NCBI GenBank assembly: GCA_012932865.1
Contig: SAXG01000076.1
Location: forward strand, 1-64,000
DNA: 64,000 nucleotides
Direction: 5' to 3'
Source: Amylostereum areolatum
Taxonomy: Eukaryota; Basidiomycota; Agaricomycetes; Russulales; Stereaceae
The notes below the pieces were generated by a model that saw nothing but the letters and a program-made list of their open reading frames with translations, searched no databases and was not told the origin of the DNA. The first letter of the stretch is position 1. The number at the start of each line of letters is the position of its first letter. This document shows positions 22,768 to 32,961 of this stretch, piece after piece. The position numbers were made by a program, and so were the translations under genes.

Positions 22768-23160
22768 CTATTGATCCGTTCCAGGTGCCATATAACATGA
22801 TTTTGGGCACGGTGCCCCTTCCATTGCATGGCGTTGTCCCCTGACTTCACAGGGTCCATGACCAAAACCGAGTCCGTATCCAAAGCCCGTATCAAAAACC
22901 GAAGCCGAAACCAATGCCGTATCCAAAGCCGAAGGCTCACAAATTGAAGCCTGAGTATCTAAAATAACAACGGGACGCGTGCCCGTACCGATAGAGTCCG
23001 TAAGAGAAGTCATAATGGGGATTCCCCCGTAGTAGTATGTCCGAATCAACAATGCGCATATGTAAACGAGAACCAGGCCACCGAGGCGCAACAAAACCAG
23101 ATGAGCGAGAAACAGAAAACTTGGGCTTTCAGATGCCGTGTACATCGTCAGCCCCCTCAA
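22768..23160 (-). CDS. B-family ORF with one membrane segment, between gag and protease
   Basis: A 130-codon frame with a strongly hydrophobic stretch (FLFLAHLVLLRLGGLVLVYI) near its N-terminus, flanked by Arg and Tyr, followed by a Gly/Phe-rich repeat (FDTGFGYGLGFGHG). It lies between the gag remnant and the sequence that leads in frame into protease; the next stretch (22614-22850, another frame) is charged and helical (LERINRTLRRLREDKPES) and also unassigned. I know no standard Ty3/gypsy domain here. It may be part of a longer frameshifted polyprotein rather than a separate gene. Confidence 0.4.
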   Translation of the reverse strand: MRGLTMYTASESPSFLFLAHLVLLRLGGLVLVYICALLIRTYYYGGIPIMTSLTDSIGTGTRPVVILDTQASICEPSALDTALVSASVFDTGFGYGLGFGHGPCEVRGQRHAMEGAPCPKSCYMAPGTDQ

Positions 23161-24620
23161 AAACCCTCCTTCTTCTCCTCCACCTTCGGCTGAGCTTGAA
23201 GCGCGTCCATCACGCTTTTCCGATCTTCGGCCGACAGGCTCCCTAGCCTAGGCGGTGGGCGTCTCGAACGTCTGTGCTCGAGCCTCCCGCTTCGGTGGTT
23301 CCGTGTACCGGTCCCTCCCCCACATGTCTCGGATGTTTTTCACATCCACCCTGCAGTCCCGCACTTGTGACCATTTTGTCCGCAGCGGAAGCATCGCCCC
23401 TTGATGTCGACACGGTTGATGTCCATTGGCTGACCCTTGCCGCCGTGCACCGTGCCGGTTCCATCGCGGCGCCATGGGACCTGCCCCCCTTGTTGCCCAT
23501 TGGACGATCCCTGTCCTTTGGGTTTTTGGTTCTGCGGGCCGCTGCGCTGGTTTCAGGTCCTCCCGCTCCTGTCGCAGTCCATCAATCAGAATGATGCGCT
23601 CCTTGAGGTCCTCATATTTCTGAGGGACGTGACCGCTGTCATAGATGGAGTCGATGGTCCGGTAGTAGTAGATGTTGTGCTTAAGCAGCTGCATGAGGTG
23701 GATGGGGTCCTGCGCCGTGGAGTACCCAGCCTTCCTTGCCAGTTGTTCAAACCTGGCAAAGTATTCATGGGCGGTGGTACCCTTCGTCTGTTTGAACCCG
23801 TCCAGTTCGACTGCGGCACGGTGCTGCTCATTGACGTCGGTGAAGGCCCTTTGAGCGCCTTGTGGAAGTCCACCCAGGCGACCATGGCTCCATTGGCTAG
23901 GTGCGATCCTCGTACTCGGCCTTCCAGGTGCGTGCTGCTTCCCCGTCATGTAGGTGAGGATGAAGAGTACTTTGTCCTTGTCCGGACAGAGGTAATCCTC
24001 AGCCAGGCTCGCATGTATTCCTCGCAGACCGCATCCAGTCTTGAAGTCCTCTCGTTTCCAGAGAAGCCTTCAGGAGTTTTCGGTGGACTTTCTTTAGGGG
24101 GGGTTGGCGGCGGCTGCGCTGGGGACTAACAAGTGACCGCAGGGGGGTGACGGTGATGGGGGGGCGTGACGTTGACGGTGGGGGGTGGCAGGTTGAGGGC
24201 GCAATCAAGCACGGCAGGGATGGCGACCATTGGCCTTTACATGAGCCAGGCATCGTCGGTGCCGTTATTCATGTGTTGGTGGGAGAGCCAGTTTGGCCGA
24301 TGAAATGTTCCATGTTCCACCATTTCGTGTGCAGTTGGCAAGTTCGGGGGAGAGGGGTTGGGGGTCGGTGCGGATCCTGGGCAGCCATGATTGGTTCGTC
24401 GAGGTCGGAGAAGTCTTCGTTGGTGACAGGCGGTAGGGCGGAGCGGCGATGAGGTTGAAGTCGGCTTCAGTGAGGTCGTCTTGGCTTTCGTTGGCGAAGT
24501 ACCACTGATGCCACTTGTTTGGGTTGCTACGAAGGCGACTTCGACAGTGGTGTCTCCGAGTGGACAAAGAAGTCGTTTCCTCGTTCAGTGAAGCTAGAGG
24601 GAGGGGATATAGTTAGCAGT
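23161..24620 (-). pseudogene. gag: B-family gag remnant
   Basis: Pieces in several minus-strand frames: WHQWYFANESQDDLTEADFN near 24500, EYFARFEQLARKAGYS near 23740, HNIYYYRTIDSIYDSG near 23650 and a zinc-knuckle remnant CFRCGQNGHKCG at about 23362-23396. The second half of the knuckle is shifted out of frame. Nucleocapsid/capsid function is lost. Confidence 0.7.
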
Positions 24621-25543
24621 TTCGTCTCACGTCGGTGTCGGAGTCAGAACTGGAGTCGGAGCCGTTGAGTCCGAACGAGGGAATTGTTTATAAGTGGGTG
24701 AGGTCGATGACCTCTGGCTGGGTGAGGTCGATGACCTCTGGCTCTGGTGTGTGGGCTGGGGGTTATTGCTGGTGTAAGGAGGCGGTGGGTGTGTCGAGTG
24801 TCTACCGGATTTCTCGTTGGGCGCGTAGAAGGATTTTGGGGGTGCTCGAGTTTGTAGCGGTAGGTGACGTATGGCAGGAGTAGACGTAGAGGTTTCCGTT
24901 TCCTGTTCGCTTATTTTGAGGCGATAGAAGTGGATGTCTATGATGGAGTCTCAAGTTCTTTACACCGAGGGGACCTTCCCATTGTGCCAGGCCCAAGGGT
25001 CTTTAGATTCGTTGATGAGGGAGATGATAGCGTCGTGGTGATGGGATGAATTCTTGTACTTGCGAGCGCCAATCTTCCATGCACGAGCCCCAGTCGAAAT
25101 GGTTACTCTGTGCGGCAAGGGAAGATTTTGTCGAGGGAAGGTGGTTCTGTTATGAGATCGCAAGACGGTCTGCCTCAGTCTTCTCGACCTGTTGGCTGTC
25201 TCTCGTCTAGGGGACACGAGCCCAAAGACTTCCTAAACCGTTTCCTTTCGCCGCTTTTACTCGTTTCCTACACCAAAGGTGCACCTTCTACTGTACACTC
25301 TGACTTTCAACTCCTGGTATGGGAGTCTCGAGTGGTGTAACGTTTCGAGGAAATGTCAAGCACGGCACCGGTATACGTGCGCACGACCACAATGTCAGGG
25401 TAACGAGTCGCGTACTCTGTGGGGCAACGGTCTAGGGCGGCAGGGGGAAGAACAAGGTCAGTACCAGACGGGTACTACTACTATACGCTACAGTACGTGG
25501 GAAGGTCGTAGGGTGGTGCAAGAGTAAACAGATCTCGAGCTTA
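24621..25543 (-). other. B-family 5' leader with a short direct repeat
   Basis: Region between gag and the 5' LTR; no good ORF. It contains a 24-nt direct repeat in tandem (about 24698-24745, unit GGTGAGGTCGATGACCTCTG plus neighbours), each unit holding the palindrome GAGGTCGATGACCTC. The putative self-primer binding site AGCTCGAGAT (minus) is at 25532-25541, two bases from the LTR. Confidence 0.6.
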
Positions 25544-25985
25544 TGTCAGCAACGTAGTGCGACAGCACCAAGTTACGACCAAGCTGACAGAGGAGAGGAC
25601 GACAAGGGGAGCCGATCAGACACGGCGACAGACAAGGGAAAGCAGCAAAGTCGGTAGAATTGACTAGCTCGAGATAAGGGTATGTACAGCGAGAGCGAGC
25701 CTTATATACACAAGAGGAGAGAGACTTAGGTAAGCAACCAATACACGGCGATCAGTAAGCAGACCAAGTATAGTAGCAGTCGTATGTAAAAGGGACAGCA
25801 TGAGTCAGTTCGTACAGCATGAGTCAAGAGAAGGAGTCAGACCCGGACCGAGATGAGTCACGTGGGTCTGGGCGGGATATAGATGAGCCGGGTCCGGGCC
25901 AAGGTGGAGCCGGACCGGTGATAAGTCAATAAGTCTAAAGCGTGTAACCGATGTAAAGTAAAAGAAAATTATAGACCGTATGACA
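25544..25985 (-). repeat. B-family 5' LTR
   Basis: 442 nt; minus strand TGTCATACGGTC to CGTTGCTGACA. Minus-strand TATATAAG starts at 25708; the predicted RNA start ATCTCGAGCT begins at 25675, 33 nt further on, and is complementary to the site just beyond the LTR (25532-25541). Confidence 0.85.
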
Positions 25986-26413
25986 TAAACACCCAGTGTT
26001 CAACGAATCCCTCTTATCACCGCACAACGGTCCTGCCTTCGCCAACAGAAAAAAGCACCACCTCCGCCCCTGACCTTATCAAAGGAGAAGAATTCTACGA
26101 GGTAGAAACCATCGTCGACGTCCGTAGAAAGTCGAAACGCCTCGAATTCCTGGTCCATTGGAAAGGGTACGATCAAAGTGAAGATACCTGGGAACCAAAG
26201 ACAAATCTGGGGAAAGCAAGAAACCCCTAGACGACTTCTACCGCCGCCACCCCACTGCCTTGAGACTGCTCAAATGGCTCCTCATACGCCGATTACGATC
26301 GAAGCCAACCATGCGATCATGAAGGCTGCCCATGAGCGTCTGGACAAACATCTTGTATGCCGAAGGGTTATCATCGGGATTCAACGAGGACGTTGAATCT
26401 AACGGGAAGGTGA
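25986..26413 (+). pseudogene. pol: C-family pol 3' end with chromodomain
   Basis: Reads HPVFNESLLSPHNGPAFANR, the usual last part of the integrase of fungal chromoviruses, then EEFYEVETIVDVRRKSKRLE and FLVHWKGYDQSEDTWEPKTN, a good chromodomain, which targets integration to heterochromatin marks. A one-base shift occurs near 26222. A polypurine tract (AACGGGAAGG) lies just before the LTR. Everything upstream is replaced by the B element. Confidence 0.8.
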
Positions 26414-26908
26414 TGTCATGAAACGTTACCATTCCGGACATTCTCGGACACCTCGGAGACCTCGGGGATAATATCCCAATTCATTTTTATTTTCATTTCT
26501 ATCTGACTACTCATCACTTAGTAATACTCCGTCACTCCGGTGGAGACTCGGCTTATCCCTGTTCCTTCCGGACATCATGACTCCAGGCTCGTCTTATCAT
26601 CGCTTCCTTTGACTCCACATGACATCATAACGCTGCGTATGACATCATGCCGCTCCGGACCCGGCTCATCCTTATTGTCTCGCTTACTGATCCTGCTGCG
26701 CATGTATCTATACTTAGCTCTGCTTACTGACCGCCGTGTGTCGTAGCTTACTAAGTGACTCTGCCTCGTAGTATATAAGGGCTCCATTCCTCCTGTACAT
26801 ATTCCTCATCTCGACCTAGTCAATACTACCAACCTTATCCCCCATCGTCCCTCTTCGCTTGTGTCACACGTCGTCGCCTAGTGCTCGTCACTAAGGCCGT
26901 TGCTGACA
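26414..26908 (+). repeat. C-family 3' LTR
   Basis: 495 nt from TGTCATGAAACG to GGCCGTTGCTGACA, related in its ends to families B and D. TATATAAGG at about 26773 is followed 36 nt later by ATCTCGACCT, the expected RNA start. It is inserted at or next to an eEF2 fragment whose reading stops exactly at its right edge. Confidence 0.8.
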
Positions 26909-27610
26909 CATCCCCGAGAGCCTCGTCGAGATAGGTGGAGATGATAACGTTGACAGACTCGATCGTCCTTTGGAAGGATCGGTAGAGGTCCTCTTTTGAT
27001 ACATAAAGTTCGATAAGGACACGGTCGACCTTGTTGATGATGACGATGGGCTTGATGCGTTCACCAAGCTCCTGCCGGAGGACGGTCTCGGGCTGCACGC
27101 AGACGCCCTTGATACGATCGACGACCACGAGAGCTTCATTCGTGACACGAAGAGCGGCTGTGAATTTGGAGGAGAAATCGCAAGAACTCCTTGTCTGTAC
27201 AGTGAATGCGTGAATAAGACATTGGTAAAGAAGGAAAGAGAGCGTACCATCGGTCTTTTGCTTGATTGAGGGGAGGTCCTCCTTGTCGATCTCAAAGGAC
27301 ACGGAAATGATGGTAGACTTGATGGTGAGACCACGCTCATTTTCGTTGTCTCTTGTGTCGGTGAAACGCATGTCGTCAGCCTTGGCGGAGGCAATGATAC
27401 TGGCCTTGGACACCAAAGAGTCGGCGAGGGTGGACTTTCCGTGGTCGACTGGAGACAGTAGTCGTTAGTCATCAGTAAGAGGAAAGGGGAGGAGGAGACG
27501 CACCGTGGCTACAGCACTCGTGTTACGAATGTTGGTGTGCTTGTCCAGGAGACCACGGAGCTGGTCTAATCATCGGAAACGTTGAGCATGATTGCCTCGA
27601 AACAGCCAGA
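26909..27610 (-). pseudogene. eEF2 N-terminal fragment
   Basis: Translation elongation factor 2 pieces on the minus strand: a first exon (LLDKHTNIRNTSAVATV) near 27530-27570, then [58 protein letters not shown] and [16 protein letters not shown]. This corresponds to the GTPase domain; the P-loop HVDHGKST segment is damaged. Introns seem retained, so it is a DNA-level duplicate and not a retrocopy. It stops at the C-family LTR. Substitutions at conserved positions mark it as non-functional. Confidence 0.8.
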
Positions 27611-27668
27611 GAAAAAACTATGAACTTGTGGTGAAGTTACTGTCGATGGAACTGATCAGTATCCGAAT

Positions 27669-28660
27669 TCAAAGCGACGATGGCGAGGAACGTACACCAT
27701 AGTGTTTAGATTTCACAAAAAAGGGTACAGAGAACAATGAGATCTTGAACAAGTTTGGGAAAATCCGCAGCGTTCTTAAACTCAACAGCGACCTGGATGA
27801 CGGGAAGACGGAGAACTTCATGACGTTTGTGTTGTACGTCATCTCAGACGTGGTGAGGGTACCGGTCTTGAGCAATAACGGGTCGACATCGACGAGTCCA
27901 GGGATGTCGCTGGCACCATGAGCACGGTGCGCTGGAAAGACTTCACGAAGAGTTTTGTCCTTCTTGCTGGGAACATAGCTGGGATCCTGGATGTGAAACT
28001 TGGAGCCGAAGACGGCCGAAAGTGTAGACACGGCCCTTGTCGGAAGTGGGCACCATCTTGGATAGCACCATCTTGGATACGTAGAGGACGAGGGGGGCCT
28101 TAGGGTCACAATCACGGATACCAACGACGGACTCATCGTCCGTATGACCCTCGTAAAGGGCCTCAATATTGTAACACTGAGCATTAGCAGGAGAGGAAAG
28201 GTTGATGACAATCACTCCAGGAGGGAGTCGCCGGTCGGGGAGGAACTTGCGCATGATGACCTCGAGTAGTGTACTGCCCTCGAGTGCATACTCGTCCTGG
28301 GTAAGCTTGACTTCGAGCTTCTCGAGCATGGGGAAGACCGTGTCCTTATGAAAGTGCTTGACGGCCTCAGAAAATTCGGAGGTCGGGTCGAGGATGAACT
28401 AGCTAGAGGCACGCTCGAGCGTCTTGCCGTCAACGTCTCTGCCCCTCGAACTCCATTTGCGGCTAAAAGGGTTGAAGAAGTCGTCTCCCCAAAGCTTGGC
28501 CATCATATTTGAAGACTGGGACCAAAGGCGACGGTATCCTTTTCGGGGTACACCTGGACATCCCCGAGGGCCTCGTCGAGGTAGGTGGAGATAATAACGT
28601 CAACGAACTCGATCGCCCTTTGGAAGGATTGGTAGAGATACTCTTTTGATACCTGAGGCC
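27669..28660 (-). pseudogene. eEF2 internal fragment
   Basis: From 28660 down it reads [88 protein letters not shown] and LLLKTGTLTTSEM, i.e. the end of the GTPase domain through domain II/III. It overlaps in content with the 26909-27610 fragment, so the two are separate partial duplicates placed head to tail. Several frameshifts. Confidence 0.8.
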
Positions 28661-29640
28661 TGCTTCTCAATGATGACGAGGATCGAACCAGAGTTGAGGC
28701 CCGAGTTAGGACCGTACGCGAAGAAGATTTGGGAAGCCATCTACGGCCATTGACATGTACGCCTCGGCGTACGGTGTCCACCTGTCGTTCAGCTTCTGAC
28801 CACCCTTCCCGACCACGTCGAACGGGTAGTGGTACGTCACGTCGAAGCCGGTGGCGCACACGAGAACGTCCAGATCGTTATGGCGTCCGTCGACGAGCTC
28901 AACGCCCGTGCGTGTGATGCGCTTGATGGGCGTTGTCTCGAATGTCGACTGGTAAAACACAAATCATTCAGCACTGCAATAACATATGTGGGGCCTAAAA
29001 GACATACGTTCGGCTCACAGAGCGCTTCGAGATACCCAGGACCAGGGGTGAGGCGGCGACAGAAGACGGACCATTTTGGCATCACTAAGGTGCGTGGATC
29101 AGGCGTTATTGAAAATTGAGTAATACATTAGGGGACAGCGACGAACTTTTCTCGGCCAAGCCAGGCTTTCCTGCCATCTTCTTCTTCATGTCCTCCTCAA
29201 ATGCCGCCTTGGTGGCCTTCTGCACTTCAGACCCTCGAATGGAGAGCGAATGGATGCTCTGGTAATGTGATCGGGGGTAAAGTAAGTAAGACAAACAACC
29301 ATCGCATCACGCGCTTACGTTGAGCTCGCCTTCCAGCGCGTGTCTGAAACGTCTGAACTTCTCCGGGTCGCTGAATGCTTTCTGCTCCTCTTCTGTGAAA
29401 CTCACTGCAGACGAGCTTAACGAGGTTTAGGCACTTTAGGAGTAAAACGTACTGTTCGTATCGCCCGGCTCTCGTCCAAGAAGCTTGGTCAAATTCTCCC
29501 CAAAAATTGTTGTTGCGATCCATGTTTCCCTCCTTGCGTAATTGACGAGCGTCTTCACCTTCGGGTGGATAGCGTCCACCGTCTGTATTCCTGAGATCCC
29601 TGCGAATTCTTCAGCTCTTTTTCCAGCTTGCACGAAAGGG
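28661..29640 (-). pseudogene. Flavin-dependent monooxygenase, C-terminal half
   Basis: Minus strand shows [95 protein letters not shown] and [17 protein letters not shown], a typical order for the C-terminal part of fungal FMO/Baeyer-Villiger-type enzymes that oxidise organic substrates with FAD and NADPH. The FAD-binding N-terminus is missing and introns remain. At about 28660 it runs directly into eEF2 sequence. Confidence 0.75.
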
Positions 29641-29689
29641 GAGCACAGACGTTACCAATGACTCCAACGTTCCTATCCTTAACCCCATC

Positions 29690-29990
29690 CTCCCACGCGC
29701 CTGAAGTTCGAGAAGGGCGTGGTCGTCCTTGTTGACGATGACGACAGGCTTGATGCGTTCACCAAGCGCCTGCTGAAGTGTCCGACGGTCTCGGTCTGCA
29801 CACAGACACCCTCGATACGATCGACGACCACGAGAGCATCATTCGTGACACAAAGCCGGCTGTGACTTCAGAGGAGAAGTCGACATGACCAGGAGAATTG
29901 ATGAGGTCGATCAAGAACTCGTTGCCTATACAGTGGATAAATAGATCCGGCCAAGGGTGTACGGAAAGGGGGCTTACTGTCGGTCTTTTG
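29690..29990 (-). pseudogene. Third eEF2 fragment
   Basis: Minus strand contains NEFLIDLINSPGHVDFSSEV near 29880-29930 (the G3 DxPGH box) and IKPVVIVNKDDHALLELQ near 29705-29755 (the NKxD-like G4 box, degenerate). Short and frameshifted. Confidence 0.75.
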
Positions 29991-30249
29991 CCTGTTCGCG
30001 GCGAGCTCCTCGCACAAATCAGTGTACGATATAGATGTTCTTCTCGTATGCCGAAAAGCTCGTCTTTTGCTCCTCCGACGAACGCGTCAGTAGATCCCAG
30101 CGTCCTTGGAGCATTTGCGGTGATAACCGTACCGAATGTTGAATTGTCCCTGCTCGGCCTCTCGATGAAGAACATGGTCTTCCGGGGGGTACGCCTCGCG
30201 CCCGCGGAAAACCCCGCGCGGTTCAAGTTTATCGTCCCAGCACTCCTCC

Positions 30250-30770
30250 TATTGCTTCATAAATATCGCGTGACTATCGTTGTAGAACTGGAGAAGATGC
30301 TGCATTGTTGAAGACACACAGCCCACCGGCAATGGGGACCACGTACCTGGGTAGAACACTTGGATGTGAATGCGGGGGCTTGTCAAAGGGAAGCGCCCGA
30401 GCCTATGAGCCAAGGGTTTCTCGACGTCGGGAGTCTAAATAGGCTGAGTTATCTATATATATGGATACCTGTGAGAGTTACAATAGATACACTGAACGCA
30501 GACGGGGGTAAGAGAGGAGTAGACGCATATGAAGATCAAAATTTTCGCGCTTGAACGCATTGCAAAGGAAATCTTCGTAGTTATTGATTATGTACTACAA
30601 GATCTCTGATTCTACCTGAGACCAGCGCGTGAGAGAAGAGCAGCGCAGAATACGGAGAGGCGTACGTGTGACCCCTCTTTGGTCGGACATGGACACGTCC
30701 CTTCTGTGCTCGTCGACATCCACACGTTTGTGATTGGAGGTGGTTTCGTAAAGCGGACCCTGCACATCAT
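30250..30770. repeat. Duplicated block, copy I (partner 50000-50560)
   Basis: Two sub-blocks are clearly similar to the second locus: 30260-30400 (GGGGACCACGTACCTGGGTA and neighbours) with 50010-50145, and 30595-30765 (AATACGGAGAGGCGTAC, GACCCCTCTTTGGTCGGAC) with 50392-50555. Divergence is moderate with small indels; orientation is the same. No recognised gene. Confidence 0.75.
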
Positions 30771-30889
30771 ATCTAGAAGTATGGTTCCATTTCCGTCAGG
30801 CCAGTAAGAGTCCTTTATGAATTTACGATAGTCTGTCAGAAAAAAAGTCGTCAGAAACCTCGAAGTCGTCGTATATGCAAACAGCAAAT

Positions 30890-31260
30890 CCGACGCGTCG
30901 TCCACTGCGTTGAACCGCACCAGAGCTCCAACTTTTCCGGTCGACCGACGCGATCGAACGCAATGACAAAATGCGAGAACGCACCGGATGCAAGTTGATC
31001 GACCAGCCCCCCTTCTTCACCCCTTCCTGCACGCCAGCAAACCAACTTCTCATCTATATCCTCGTTCAACTGGATCTGTTCGAATCTCTCCGCGAGCTGA
31101 GTGCCCTCGTCGTCCTTGGAAAGCATAGCTTCTATGTTATTCGAGCCTCCTAGACCTCGTCCACGCCCGCGTCCTCCTCGAAATGAGCCGGTATCCACGA
31201 AATGATCCCCTTGAGAAGCCTCTTCAGCGAGTGTTGTATCTGCGTGCCATGGGTATCCTA
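30890..31260 (-). pseudogene. DNA polymerase epsilon N-terminus-like fragment
   Basis: The minus strand reads a Gly/Arg-rich FRGGRGRGRGLGGSNNIEA then LAERFEQIQLNEDIDEKLV and, one frame over, QEGVKKGGWSINLHP. This order resembles the N-terminus of the catalytic subunit of fungal DNA polymerase epsilon. The match rests on my memory of that N-terminus and is short, so it is tentative. The next part is not recognisable. Confidence 0.45.
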
Positions 31261-31744
31261 ACGGTTGGGTGACGCGGGACCTGTCGCGTCTATGGTGGGG
31301 GAGAACTTGTTGGAAGACAGAACGGTTGAAAATCAAGGCGCGTTGACCAACTCGGCGACGCGTCACGCGCGAGCCGTGGGGAGACGTCTGCATCCGTTGC
31401 AATGTTTCTGGAAGGTACAGATCGGCATGAAATAGGACAGAGTGCGGCAAGGGAGAGAACTTGGGAGGAAGGACGAGGTAGAGAGTCCAGCAGCGGATGT
31501 ACACCTAGATTAAGATGGGGATCCAAAAACTCTCACGCCTTCCTCATGTTTTGGATCTGCCCTCAAAACCGCGTTTGCTTCCCTTGTAAGTACCCATTAA
31601 TCATTCGCCGGTCCAGCTACCTATTTGTTTGCAGGTCACTCGCATCATCGCTAGTAACTCGATTCTCAAACATTTCATTCTACCACAATTTCTTCCGCGC
31701 TATGTAGGGACTTTCCATTTCAAGCTTCTCTTCAAGCTTGTTCA

Positions 31745-32155
31745 TTGCCCTACGACGCCCTTCAGATCCTCACGGCCATAAAGCAGAACGACGGCATCGA
31801 TTTCGTATTTTTCACTCCCGTTCCGCTCATTCACGACAGCTTCTCTGACGTAGGATTTTCGACGCCCATGCAGAACCTCGAGCTCGAGCAGCACCCCAGT
31901 CAGATTGCTAAGAAATTAAAAGCACCGCGCTCCGTGGATCTATATTCTATGTTCAAAGTATACACCAGAAGTGTCTTCATGGTCAACTTCTTTTTCTTCG
32001 CACTCATTGGCTCACCTTCGCTTATCGCAGACTTCGAGGCATGTTCGACATTGCTTTTTGGACGGACCAAATGGACATCGCGGTCAACACGTGAGGCCAA
32101 AGTCAGGCCCGGGACGCCCTTCTCCTTTCCACCCTCTCGACACGGTCTCGATTGA
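31745..32155 (+). other. Unidentified 136-codon ORF upstream of the BTB gene
   Basis: Reads DALQILTAIKQNDGIDFVFF and later a hydrophobic patch (FMVNFFFFALIG). I cannot identify it; it might be an earlier exon of the BTB gene or chance. No signal peptide at its start. Confidence 0.25.
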
Positions 32156-32478
32156 TCGCTCGACCGCGTGTCGAGAAGTATAAGAGCCCATCGATGGTCC
32201 TAATCCGCCTTCTCGCCTTTCTCGCCCGAGAGTTCTCTCATCTGTCGATGGCGCCAGTGCCAGCCTAGCTCCGACTCCCAATGCCATCCTCAAGTCGACC
32301 GATGATGTATACTTCTACGTCCACACCGACACTCTACGTCATACAAGCCCCGCGCTCGGTGAAGTTGGGGTCGCACTGTCCGGTTGCGAGCAGTTTCGTG
32401 GACTACCGGTAACCCCCGTCCCCGTCCTCTCCCTCTCCCTGAACCTAGCCCTGCACTTCATTTACCCCGGCTGTAATC

Positions 32479-32961
32479 TGTCAGCAACGGTCTACCTGCG
32501 ATGCAGGTTCAGGACGTCGCGACGAGGTACAAGGTGAGGAGAGACGAGGATAGGATCGAGGGGGGCGAGTGATAAACGAAGGTGTGGACCTTCCCCTGCA
32601 GTACTTAGGGAGGATCCCCCAGGTAGCCGGAGAATAGAAAAGGTCGAGATGACCCCTCCTCATAGATTGGTGAGCCCTTATATACATGAGGATAAGGACC
32701 CAAACGAAGACAAACAAAGCCGGAGTAGGAGTGGGTCAGGACGGACTACGAAGTGGGTACCACGGAGTACGAAGTGGGTCACAACCCGAGGCGAGGTAAG
32801 TATGACTCCATGGTCTAGATCATGACCGAGGAAGCCGAGAAGTCCGGTATGCCCGAGGGGCCGGACGCGAGGCAAAGCCGATGCGAAGTCCGATGCGAGG
32901 TCCGATGGTAAACTATGGTAAAGTAAGGTCCAATGTATATATTTAGGAGGCGTTCATGACA
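32479..32961 (-). repeat. D-family 3' LTR
   Basis: 483 nt; minus strand TGTCATGAACGCC to CCGTTGCTGACA. Identical to the other D LTR except for three CpG-type transitions. Confidence 0.9.

Larger units (their letters stand above)
16758..25985 (-). mobile_element. B-family Ty3/gypsy element, degenerate, full extent
   Basis: LTRs at 16758-17200 (3') and 25544-25985 (5') in minus orientation bracket a gag-pol region read right to left: gag 23161-24620, membrane-segment ORF 22768-23160, protease 20438-20830, RT/RNase H about 18990-20430, integrase about 17810-18700 and a decayed chromodomain about 17300-17480. Many frameshifts make it non-autonomous. An A-family solo LTR is inserted at 20831-22608. 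The 5 nt outside the two LTRs (CATTG and TAAAC) do not match, so the ends are not a simple insertion. Confidence 0.85.
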
